From Dipteris shenzhenensis (Eukaryota; Polypodiophyta; Polypodiopsida; Gleicheniales): 64,000 bases of DNA. Shown one piece after another: positions 29,301 through 41,300 of this stretch. A program made the position numbers and the translations under genes. Position 1 is the stretch's first letter. Every line of letters starts with the position of its first letter. Below the pieces are notes generated by a model. The model ran no database searches, had not been told where the DNA came from, and saw only the letters and a list, made by a program, of their open reading frames with translations. The stretch is from assembly GCA_047967505.1 (NCBI GenBank), contig CM106540.1; one strand, written 5' to 3'.

Positions 29301-32300
29301 AAAAAGATATCTGGGAATCTATGAGAAAGAGTTATTGGCTGTAATTCATGCCATCCATACATGGAAGCACTATATTTTGGGTGCAGATTTTACTGTTAAA
29401 ACATATCACCAAAGTCTGAGATACTTTTTGACTCAGACCAAACTTTCCAAGAAGCATATGAAATGGGCAAACATGCTGTCAATGTATCATTTTCAGATTG
29501 TCCATACCCCAGGAATTCGGAACAGAGTGGCAGATGCCTTGTCCCGAAGACCCCAGGTCAATAATGTGACTATTGCTTATCATCAGGACCTAGAAGGCAT
29601 GAGGGAGCAATATGCTGGTGATGCAGATTTTGGTGAGATTTTACAGCAAATGCAAGAGGGGCAATCCACCAATCACTATTCCCTAAAAGATGGGTATCTA
29701 ATGAAAGATGATTGCCTATGCATCACCCACAAGATGAGGAAAAAGATTTCACCTCCCTATGCTAGACATAGAGGAATTACAGCAACCACTCTAGTACTAG
29801 AGAGGTATTTCTTTTGGCCAGGGATGCGGAAAGATATACATCAGTTTGTTACTGAATCCCTTACGTGTCAGAAAGTGAAGTATGATAGACGGAAGGCACC
29901 TGGCCTACTTATGCCTCTTCCCGTGCCTCGGGCACCATGGGAAAGTATTACAATGGACTTTATTTTTGATTTGCCAAGATCAAAGTCAGGGAATGATGGG
30001 AGCAAGCAAGCTCATTTCATTCCGGTTCGCAAAACCATAAAGGCAAATCATATGGCTAAGGTTTTCATGGCACAGATCTTTAAGCATCATGGTATGCCTA
30101 AGTCCATTGTTAGTGATCGAGATCCCAGAATGACCAGTCTATTCTGGAGAGCTTTATTTGATAACATGGGGACGAATCTGAATTTTTCTTGGTCTGTCCA
30201 TCCCCAGACAGATGGTCAAAGTGAAGTAGCAAATTCTACAGCATTGGATATGCTGAAATGCTACGTGGGTAACCAAGGTTCATACTGGGAAAAGTACCTA
30301 CCATTAGTAGAGTTTGCTTACAATAATACAGTACACAGCTCTACAGGGAAAGCCCCCTTTGAGGTCATTTATGGGAAGGTGATTTTGCCACCTATATTGA
30401 GGACCAAAGATGAAATATTTGCAGCTGATCAGTTTGTGAGAGAGCTCCAAACAGCTTACAGCCAAGTCCGGACAGCAATCGAAAGGTCTCAAGAGAAATA
30501 CAGATAAGCATAGGAGACAGTTAGATCTCAAGGAAGGGGATTGGGTACTTTTGAAGTTTGAAAAACCTAGGCTCCGCAAGTTTAAAGGCAAACAGAAAGT
30601 GTATGCAAAGTTATCTCCCAGATACTATGGCCCTTTCAGGGTTACAGAAAGAATAAATGAGGTTGCATACACGTTAGCATTGCCAGAGCATTGGAGGATT
30701 CACAATGCATTCCATGTGAGTCTTCTAAAGAAATTCCAAGGGCCAGAGCCTACAGAACCAATATCAGAGGATCCACCAAAAGTGGATGAGCTGGAGGAGG
30801 TCCTTCAGCCAGAGCAAATTATGTGCCATACTGTACGCAAAGGCCCTCAGGGCAAGGAGTTTTACAAGTATCTTGTAAAATTCATGAATTATACGGCATT
30901 AGATTCCAAGTGGATGGACGAAGACATGTTATCCGATCATCCACAGCTTTTGGATGTTTACAAGGAAGCTTTTCAATTGAGGTCAACTGAATAGAAGCCG
31001 AGGGGATGTCACCACAATGTAAATATCCTAAGTCAAAGTACAGTTGACCATTTATTTGATCATAATTAAAGAGTTTTATATGTGTTAATTATGGTCAAAG
31101 AGTTCTTTTAATGGTCAAAGAATTGACTACGATCAAAGATACTTAACTCTGGTCAAGTAAACCTGACCTCGATCGGGGAAACTTGGTTTATTACCAAGAG
31201 GGTTAACTACGGTTAACCAGAGAACTACAAAGCTGACTACGGTCAGAGAGTGTCGACTTCGGTCAATGAGACTTGACATGCGCCAAGTGGGTTAACCACG
31301 GTTAACCAAGATGTGCCAACTCCGGTTGGAGAGAAGGCGCCTCGACCCTTGGTCAAAGCCTCTTAATTATAATCAAGAGCGTTGGCTTCGGTCAACCAGA
31401 GAATAAATATATTTTTTTATATTTGCTATGTGTGCACATGTGTTCAGTGGGGACGCCCACCGTGACTAGAATTAGTCCACAGTGTGTTATTAGCATGCAA
31501 AGCGCTAACAATTAATGGGTGCCATGGTGGTGCGCTTTAATTAATTGTTGCATCTAGGAGGCGGTTCGTGTGACCAAGTGCTTTGAAGACTCCAGAGTGG
31601 CCCTTAGTGGCATGTAATAGGACTTAGTCTAGATTTTAGACAAGTGGCATGTTGCCAATTTGAAATGAGCTTGAAGCTCTTGTAATGATTCATTCACGTT
31701 GGATAGCTCTACGCTGAACTCTTGTAACAGATTCTCTCTTCAAGAAATAAAAACCTTCGCGGGGGTCCAGCCCGACGATTGTCTTGGGCACTTTTGACTC
31801 TATGGATGGACAGAAATCATAGAGTCTTTGGTGATCCTACTTTTCCATCTTTCGTTTTTTTCAAACGATCTCTGTGGCAATCGTTCTATGATTGCTTTCA
31901 GACTCATTTGATTGATCATGATGTATATATGGCTTATACTGAAATTTTCAGTTGAGTAGTAGTTACTCTACTTTTGGAGTAACTATGAATGTAATTATTT
32001 CATAGCAATAAAATATTTCTTCTCACAAGTTCTAAAGCCCAAAAATCTACACAGAAAGTAAAAGAGAAGAAAAAAGAGGTAACAAAAACTTTTTTGAAAA
32101 ACAAAAGGAAGACATACTTAGCAAGCAAACCAACACTACCAAGCATAAGCAGCTATACTGGGTTTCTAAAGATCCGCGGAGTCTCTTGGACAAACCCAGT
32201 GCTTACTAAAATACGTCGAATAAACAAAAGAGAAAGAAAACAAGAAATAAAGAAGAAAGGAAGAGGGTGACTAAGCAAAAAAAGCAAATCAAGAAACAGA

Positions 32301-32307
32301 ATCTTCC

Positions 32308-32373
<66 letters not shown>

Positions 32374-35300
32374 CGTAACTCAGCCCATTGCCCCAGCCTG
32401 TCGCTCAGGTCGTAACTCAGCCCGTCGCTCCAGCCCTTCACTCCACCCCGTCGCTCAGCCTGTTACTCAAGTAGTCGCTCAGCCCGTCGATCAAGCCATT
32501 TTTTAGGCCGTCCTCTCATCCCTGCTCAGCCCATCGCAAGCTCTCCTGTAACCTCCGTCAACTTAGGCAGGTCATGCAGCAAGGTATCGCACAGCAACAG
32601 GCCACAGGGTTCTGTTAAGGGGTCCAGTCACCCCAGGCTGGGCTGAACCCTTGGCCCAGCTTGGGGGTTAGCCTTAGCAAAGGAGTTTCAGTTCAGTTGA
32701 AGGTCGATATGGAATTTCTCAAAACAAAACTCTTCGCCCCTACCCCAACCAGCAAGCCATCATGTTCTGATATTGCAGCAACACCCTACCCATGTGCCTT
32801 GACCTTTAAGCGAAGGATTGGCACAGATCCACATGAGCAGATTTACTATCTATAACAAGAAGTAAGAGAACTCAGACTCATGGTTGCAGCCCTCGGGAAG
32901 AAAGTGAAGGAGATGGAAAGCAATGGCAAGAAAGAGATCATACAGGAGGTATTACAGATACACAGTGAAGCAACACCTGCACCACGGTTGGTGACCAAAG
33001 TCCAAGATCTGGTTACCAATCAGGTCAAGTCGATAAAAGAGGAAATTTCAGCAACAATCGACAATAAAATCAACAAAAGCGAAGTATATGGAGAAGTACA
33101 AGAACAGGAAAAGAGGGCTGCTAATGCTCGGTGTCTACGCATTGGAGGACTACCTGAAGATTGGCATGAAGGAAGCCTGGCAATACAAATGGATAATATC
33201 ATAGCAGAAACCCCTCATATTGAGTGGGACTTAAAGGACATACTTGTGCTATCCGCATTGGGACACAAGTCAAAGTGGTTCTCAACGATAGGAGGGCAAG
33301 AAGCAAGATTCTCACGCAAACAAATCAGCTGAGAGGTACCAAGATATGGATCTCGGAGGAGCTCACTCTGACTCAGCTCAAGATGAAAGCCCTAGAATTG
33401 AACAAAGTGAAGGATGCTCGCAAAGAAGGAAAATGAGCCGTCTATAGAGATGAAAAAGCACTCATCAAAGATTTCAAATCCAAACCCAAGGACTCCGAGT
33501 CTTAAACTGATGTATTGCAGGCAAATTATCTCTCGTAGTATATCGTAGCTAATCTATAATAACTTTGGGAGTGGTATATGCACTTCCAAGAGACTCTCAA
33601 TCTATAACTGATGTTAGTGTTTATCCTTTAGTGCATGTGCTTTGTCTCATAGTCGCGTGAGGGCTTCTGCAAATGTTGATCTCTCTTTCCCTGCTCAGCC
33701 TCCCCTGCTCCCCCGCTCAGCCTCGCCTCTTCGTCGCTCAGCCTTCCTACCACTCAGCCTCCCCGCCTGCTCTCTCTCCGCCGCTACATGCTAGCCTCTC
33801 CACCCTCTAGCTGCTAGCCTAGCCTAGCTTCTCCATCCCCGCTAGCCCCCTCCACCTCCGCCTGCTTATAGCTCGCCGTACAGGGGGGGTTCTCATCAGC
33901 TAACCCAGCCTCAGGCTGAGCTGAGCCCTTGGCTCAATCTGAGGTGTTAGCTCAAATAAAGGGGTCACTGATTGTGCAGGTCTTTTTCAATATGGAGTTT
34001 CCAAAAACGAAGCTTTTCCCATCGACTCCAACCACTAAGAAGCCATCCTACGCCGCCATGGCATCAACGCCTTCCCCCTATGCTCTGACTTATCACAAAT
34101 TTCAAAGTAAGCTTGATCCACATGAACGGATTTACTTCCTACAGCAAGAACTCAGAGATGCAAAGCTCCGCATTGCTTCTTTGGAGAAGATAGTTTCAGA
34201 AATGAAGAATGAAGGTAGAAAAGAGGTAATACAAGAAGTCCTACAGCATGCAACACCGCGGCTCCAACACCACAGCTCCTAGTCAAATGGTCAACACTCA
34301 GCTCAAATCCATGGGACATGAAATTACAGCAGCAATACACAACAAGATCGACAAATGTGATCTCTATACTGAGGTAAGAGAGCAACAAAACATAGTAAGT
34401 AACAAGAAGATTTTACACATTGGAGGATTGCAAGACAGCTGTCTTAGCTGTTTTGGAATGGAAGAGGAAGAGGAACACATTGATAAGAGCAAGATCATTC
34501 AACTCAAGAAGGCAGTACCACAAGTCGATTGGGATAAGAATGACATAAGCTTCATCACTCGAAAGGGTAACCAGGCACAGATTTACTTCAAAGAAAAAAG
34601 CTCAAGGGTCAAGATCCTTAGACAAACCAACAAGCTGAAAGGCACTAGGATTTGGATATCTGAAGAGCTCACTATGACCCAACTCAAACAACAGGCAAAT
34701 GAATTCATCAAAGTGAAAGAAGCAAGGAAGGAAGATAAATGGGCGGTCTACCGAGATGGACAAGCACTGATGAGAGATTTCAAACCTTTGGGACACTAAG
34801 CACTTGCTTGGCTGTTGTTTCTAGTCCTTGACATGTGGATGCCACCTAATTGGCCTATAGAGAACCTATAAACCACCTCTTGCAAACTGTCTCTTGATGT
34901 AGTTGTTCTTCTCTATAGCCCACAACAATGGTTATTCACCTTGTTTTATTCAGCAAGTTCGTGGTATTATGCCTGATGATCTGGCAAAGTTCATGAAGTA
35001 GAAAAACACCCTTTAATGTCAAGCTTTTCCCTAGGCCTTATTACTCCAATTCTAAAAGTGTCGTCACATTTGGGGAACTATTATAGGCTATACATGGAGC
35101 ACAACATTATAGGCAAACACAATAGGCGCTTGCATGCAAACATGCCCACAATAGGTGGACAACATGTGGCTTGTGTGCGGGCATACATCTACCCGTAGGT
35201 GGACGCATTAAGGGAGAAATGGGGTCTCAAAAGGGCCTCCAATTAGTGTTTCTTAATTTCAAGGTATTAGAGGGTAGATCCAAGAGAGGGGAACCAAAAT

Positions 35301-38300
35301 TCAATAAGTGGAGGGAGAAATAGCTAGACAAGCAATGGACCAGAGAAAGAGGGGCATACTTGCAGGAGAGGGGGGAGTCCAAAAGAGCTCAAAAGAGCCC
35401 ACCACCTCCTTGAATGACATTTGGGGAAGGTGAACATGGGAGAAGAGTCAAGCATGGGTTAAAGGGGGTGGGGAGGGGGGGGGTGGGTGGAGGATGGGTG
35501 GTCCCTAGTGTAAGGGGAGCAACCAATAGGGGCTCTTTTCACTGCCCACCTTCCACCTCAGCATACCTTTGCTCGGAGCACTCATCTCAAATCCCTGTCC
35601 TCTGCCCCCTCTTTCTCTAACCCCTCCAAATTTGGCCCCTTGTCCTGCACCTTTTGTTATTGCTTAGCTACCTCATTTCTACCCCCCCTCTCTCCCTCTC
35701 TCCCTCTCTCTCTCCCCTTCCTCCTCCGCCCTCAGCTCTCCCCTCCGCGCAGCCCCCTCCTCTGCCCGCTGCCTGGCTGCTCCGCCCTGCTCCTCCCCTG
35801 CTCCTCCCGCTGTCTGGCTGCTCTGCCCTGCCTCGCAGCTCCGCCCTTTAGCCTCCCCTCCCGCTCCACAGCTCCGCCCTGCAACTCCGCGCTGCCTCCT
35901 CCCTGCAGCTCCCTCCTCCGCCCTCAGCTCCCCCCTCTGCGCAGCCCCCTCCACGCAGCTCCCTCCTCCGCCCACTTCCTCCTCGCTGCGCCGCCTCCTC
36001 CCCTCCTGCTCCGCTTCTGCTGCCCCTCCTGCCCTGACTGCTGCAGCTCCCTCCACGCAGCCTCCTCCTCCCCTCCTGCCCTGACTGCTGCAGCTCCCTC
36101 CGCGCAGCCTCCTCCTCTCAGCCACCCACCACCTGCTGCAGCTCCCTCCCACCTGCTGCAGCTCCCTCTTCTGCGCCCCCTCCTCCCCTTCCACCCCGCC
36201 GCCTCCACTCCAGCCACCCACCACTCAGCTTCCCGCCATCCCTCACCCACCCCCCCGACCCCTCAGCTACTCCCTCTACCACTCAGCCAAACCCCCCTTC
36301 CCTACTAGCCCCCCCCCCGCCTGCTCTCAGCCTACCTACAGCCCGCCCACCACCCCTCAGCCTCTTTTCAGCCCCCCCGGGGGTACCTCCCATCATGAGG
36401 AGGGAGCTCATCATGCTCCCGCTCCCGCTCCTGCAATAAGACCTACACCGAACACAGATCAATCAAAACGAAATGGGAAAAGGTGGCAAGGATACAAATA
36501 AAGCCGCAAGGAAAAAACAGACACAGCTGAAACTCGAAGATGTGAACACATGATACAACCGCAGTGGACTTGGAGTGGACAGCAAAGCAAAGGCGGGGCC
36601 CACTTCCGCCTCAGCTTCAGCTCCAGCTCCAGTCTCAGCTTCGATTTCAGCTACATCAGCTACAGCCTCATACTCAGCCTCAGCGCCAGCCTCAGCCTCA
36701 GCCTCAACGTCAGCTCCAGCTCCAGCTCCACTTCTGCCCACAGCCTCTACTGTTACAGCTACTGGCTCTGATATACCCCTACCCATGACATCGATTGCCC
36801 CATCCTACCCTAGGATAGAGGGGTTGTCACTGACACCATCTCTTCCATCTCTCCCTTCTTCTCCCACTACAGTTCTCTCCCCGATTATGACACCTACTTT
36901 GGAGGGGTCGTACACTGTTCAGCAGTTCTCAACCTTTCTCTCCCCTCTGCCTCTCAGTCAGCCCACACTCCCTCACCCTGCTGGGATCACCTCATCATCC
37001 CCATACTGCACTCATCTTACCCAGTCATCACCCAGCCTCCAGTCTCTTCCTCACAGCCACAATCCTATCAGTACATGTTAGAGCACGAACGAGCTGACCC
37101 ATCAGAGGCTTGGATGTATTTGTTGACGGAGGTCCAAAGCATCTGAGAGCGCGAGAGGGAGCTATCACGCTTCGCACAGGAGCAGACACGCTTCACCCAG
37201 GAGCAGGCACGACTCATACAGGAGCAATCTCATGCTATGTGAGTCCAGGCTGATCTTATTCAAGGGCTCCGATAGGAGATCTCACAGCTCCGACAGGAGG
37301 TCACTGCTGTACGTACAGTCCCAGGGAGCACCCCAATCGCGGAGGCACAGATTGCGAGCATGCAATTTGCCATCGAGGAGACGTCCACATGGTTCGACGT
37401 AGCCAAATGGGAACCTGCAAGGGTAGCCGTTTCGGCTACCCTCCTAGAGCAGCAGCAACAGAGAGCTAGCAAGGCTCTCTACATCAGAGTACGTGGGATC
37501 CCCCGCACTGAGGCTACCCCGATGGCAAATGCGCAGGTCTTCGTGACCACTACCCTAGGGGTGACTAAGCACAAGATTGAGAGAGCATGGCAGGTTGGGA
37601 GGGACCCCAACCGAGAGCAGCCCCTTATCATCCGGTTCCATGACGCCCAAGCACGAATTTCGACTTTACGTCGTAGGTCAGCCTTATGAGACCAGCTAGC
37701 GATCTCCATGGACAAGGACCTCACTTCACTACACGTTGAGGAGAGGCGTTTCATGTTGCAGTGGCGGGCTCAGGCCCGCAAAGAGGGGAAGTGGACAGTA
37801 GTACGAGATGGACAACTCCTTACAGTCCCCCGTCGAGCACCCACCTCTCCTCCCACATAGGGAGGTGGGGCCTATGAGACTCAGACATCCGAGACCCTAT
37901 CCTATACCATCTGGAACTATAATGGTACCTTATGGTCAAAACCAGGGAACTTCTCGAAATCCTATACAAGTCACGACATAGTCTTTTACACAAAGACACA
38001 TCAGAGTCCAGAGCGCCTACTACCAGCAGTCAGCGGGTATACATGGGAGTCTGCCTACAGAGATGAGACGAGGGATATAGGAGGGGTTCGAGGATCAGGA
38101 GGAGACGCAATCCTTTACAAATCCACACTTTTGGGGACCATCTCAATGGAGCAGAGAGATCCACACTCCAGGTTTCTCTAGATTCGGATCCGACACATGG
38201 ATAGCTAGGATTTGTTTATCGCAATTTGCTACTTCCCCCCCCAGACCTCCCGCTTTGCCAGAGATATTCAAGGGGCGGATGAGACATCCCCATTTGTTGC

Positions 38301-41300
38301 TCTTTATCAGTCCATCGTTGACTTCTCTAGCCGCAAGGGAGTCCTCCTAGTTGGGGACTTCAACGTGAGAACAGGCGCTCGTCAGGTACCACTCCTCGAC
38401 TTTAGGGATGATTCCACTCTACTACCAGACATTGACCTTGAGGAGGCAGGTATGCTACGAATTTCGGCTGACAGACGAGGACCACTCACATCCTATGAGC
38501 AGGCCCTATTAGACCTCGGCAGGATGCATGATCTCATTATCTATAATGGTCTTGACAGATGGCCCACATCAGGTGGCTTCACTTGCTTTCTACATGGGGG
38601 AGGCTTCAGTGTTGTGGACTACATCATGGGATCCCCTGCCTTCACATCTCGCATCATTGACTTTACCGTAGCACCTCTCCCTCCAAGGGCTGACCATACC
38701 TATCTTTTCTTTAGCATTTCTACCCCCCGTCGCACAGCAGTTTCTACCCCGTTGAGCCCTTACTCCACTTACCATGATATACGCTTTGATCACAATCACT
38801 CACCTACTTACTCTGGTCTTCTGTACATTCTTCTTGCATACATTGACTTTATACCCTTACTAGAAGACTGTGCTGCCCTAGTCACTCGCTCACTACACGA
38901 GGCTGCTCTTCACGCCTTTCCCCACACCACCCGCTCCACCCGTCCACCACCCCCCGAGACTGTACCCTGTAATAGTTGGTACGATGATGAGTGTAAGGCT
39001 TTACGCCGTCAACTCAGATTCGAAACAAAAAACAGCCTTCCAAGCGAATTAGCGACGCTACTTGAGTACCGCCGTCTGGTACGCAGGAAGAAACTTGACT
39101 TCATGCGTCGGAACAACAAGGAGCTACTGAACATTCTATTCAGTAACAACTTTAAGGACTTTTGGCAGAGATTTCTAGAGGGACGGTCCCCTCCACCACT
39201 CAATGTCACTCAAGTGTGGTCTGATTATGCACGCACGCTCTATGATATCCCAAATCAACCAGCCCCTAATCTATCACATATGCCACGCCCCACATCTTGC
39301 ACCCTCTTCACTAGGGGGGGGTAAAGGATGCCGTAATGAAACTTCATAATGGCCAAGCAAAGGATCATGAGGAACTATGCATTGAGTTCATTGCATATGG
39401 GATTAACCTCCTAGCCCCGATCTTAGCCAAGCTATTTAATGAAGCCATTTGATTGGGGTTTCCACGCACCTGGACCATCAACACTATCTCACCCATCCAC
39501 AAGGCAGGGGATCCCATGAACCCGGAGAACTACAGGACCATCATGATTGGACATGTCATGTCCAAGATTTATGCATGAGTACTTGATTCTGAGGTGAGCC
39601 GATTTGTGGAGTGTCGAGGACTCAGAGCAGCGGGACAGGCCGATTTCAGGCGGGATCATGGGACCATGGACCACATTGTCGCGCTCAGATGTATCATCGA
39701 GGAAGCGAGGGCACAGAAGCAGAGGGTTTATTGTTGCTTTGTGGACTTCTGCAAAGCATTTGACACCGTTTCGAGAGCCCGTCTCTTACGATGCCTACAG
39801 GATCTGGGTTACGACTAGGAGATCATTTGGGCTGTAATGGCACTTTATGAGCAAGTTTCAAGCGTAAAGCCTTTCAGGCCGGTGAAAGGCTTTACGCTTC
39901 CTCCGCACCTACTATTGGATTCGAACCAATGACTCCCGCCGTATGAAAGCGACATGTCGAAGACACGGGTTCGATTCCCGTAAAGGATAACGCCATGAAT
40001 ATCAAGAACAGACCTCGTGTTGGCGCCAGCCGACGCAAGTACCTCTCAGTGGATTTGCACTCCATGGTCCAATTGCGGATTCTATATACGAAATTTCCAT
40101 TCTCAGTGGATTTGCACGTGGCTCCTTTAGGAGATCATGAGCACTATCGGGGTCAAACAAGGGTGCCCATTATCACCGACTTTGTTTGGCCTCTACATCG
40201 ACAAGCTCGAGACAATGATGCAAGCATAGGGTGGGGTAGGTTGCTCTCTCGCAAGCACGCTGATCCAGATATTACTTTATGCAAATGACGTGGCTCTCTT
40301 GTCGTCCTCAGCGGAGGGGCTCCAGAGATACCTTGACGCACTACAGTCCTTTTGTGAGTCTCATGATTTGAAGGTCAACTTGGGTAAAACCAAGGTTATG
40401 ATCTTCAATACATCCCGGGTCGTCATGCGCAATGAGCATTTCACTTTTGAGGGGTCCCCTGTTGAGGTAGTTTCATCATACACTTATCTGAGAGTCGTCT
40501 TTTCCGGACCCACCTTCACCATGAGACCCGCAATACAGGCGCACCTGAGCAGAGGATACGCTTCATTGGCTAGACTTGAGAGACAATGCTTCTACTCTCA
40601 TTTTCAGGATCCACGGACCAAGGGGTTGCTTTTTGACTCCTTGGTCCACCCTGCAGGGATGTATGGCAACCCATGTTGGGGGCCAGATTTGTCGAATACA
40701 GAGTGGGCCAGGGTGGAGCGGCTACCTTCTACAGAGATCACTTCTTACATATCACAGCGGAGGGTTTCATTGATCCACCAGGATACACGTAGATTCACCT
40801 ACCCCACTCGCTGAGGATCTCCCTTGGGCAGTTTCGGGTCTCTTCACACAGACTTCGTATCGAGAGCGGCCGAGCAATGCGGTTACCCAGGGAGAGGCGC
40901 ATAAGCACACTGTGTGACATGCAGGAGATTGAGACAAAGGGGCATTTCATCTTTAGGTGTCCTGTTTACTATGAGATCCGAGGGCGTTTCTACTGCCTCT
41001 TCAGAGATAGTTATGAGATGTTTGCTCGTGTCGTCTCCTGCCCAAACCAGCGATGTTTGGCTGGTTTCATTCATGAGATGCTTAGACACCGAGATAGGAT
41101 ACTCCGAGCACGGAGACAAGAGCAGACTTCTCCCTTGATTGATACCACTCAGAGCTCTATCACGGAGTTCTTTCAGCCAGATCACATAGACCCCCATGAG
41201 GCGAGACCTCAACATGACCGCGACCCGAAGCATGTGACCCGACAACTCAGACAGAGGGTTAACTCACAGATCACACTTGGGGACATCCCCTCGTTTAGGG

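Larger units (their letters stand above)
24040..31787 (+). mobile_element. Ty3/gypsy chromovirus, nearly complete, 3' LTR truncated
   Basis: Two long direct repeats beginning TGTCACCACAATGTAAATATC (24040 and 31007) bracket a primer site, gag, protease, RT, RNase H, integrase and a C-terminal chromodomain. The RT-RNase H-integrase order and the chromodomain place it in the chromovirus branch of Ty3/gypsy. The element lies inside a LINE. The left flank is GTTAC. The matching duplication is not visible on the right because the 3' LTR and some flank are deleted. Several small indels between the LTRs, gag stops and a frame break before the chromodomain show that it is no longer autonomous. It is antisense to GCP4. 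Confidence 0.95.
39324..40815 (+). pseudogene. LINE ORF2 reverse transcriptase, broken
   Basis: Fingers: [20 protein letters not shown]. Motif [15 protein letters not shown] (39732-39772). A foreign patch at 39860-40130 replaces about 35 bp. Motif C reads [13 protein letters not shown] (40273-40311): YADD has become YAND, so a catalytic Asp is lost. The plus frame 40290-40814 carries the later RT ([18 protein letters not shown]) and thumb. It then jumps to zinc-finger-proximal sequence after ARVERL, showing a deletion. Confidence 0.87.

Noticed and set aside
35640-36308. Long open frames on both strands (222 and 181 codons)
   Set aside because: They are products of the almost pure C/T composition of a LINE 5' UTR, which lacks stops in several frames at once.
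39907-39988. A tRNA gene
   Set aside because: Only the 3' half of tRNA-Met and the 3' end of another tRNA are present, in opposite orientations; no complete cloverleaf can form.
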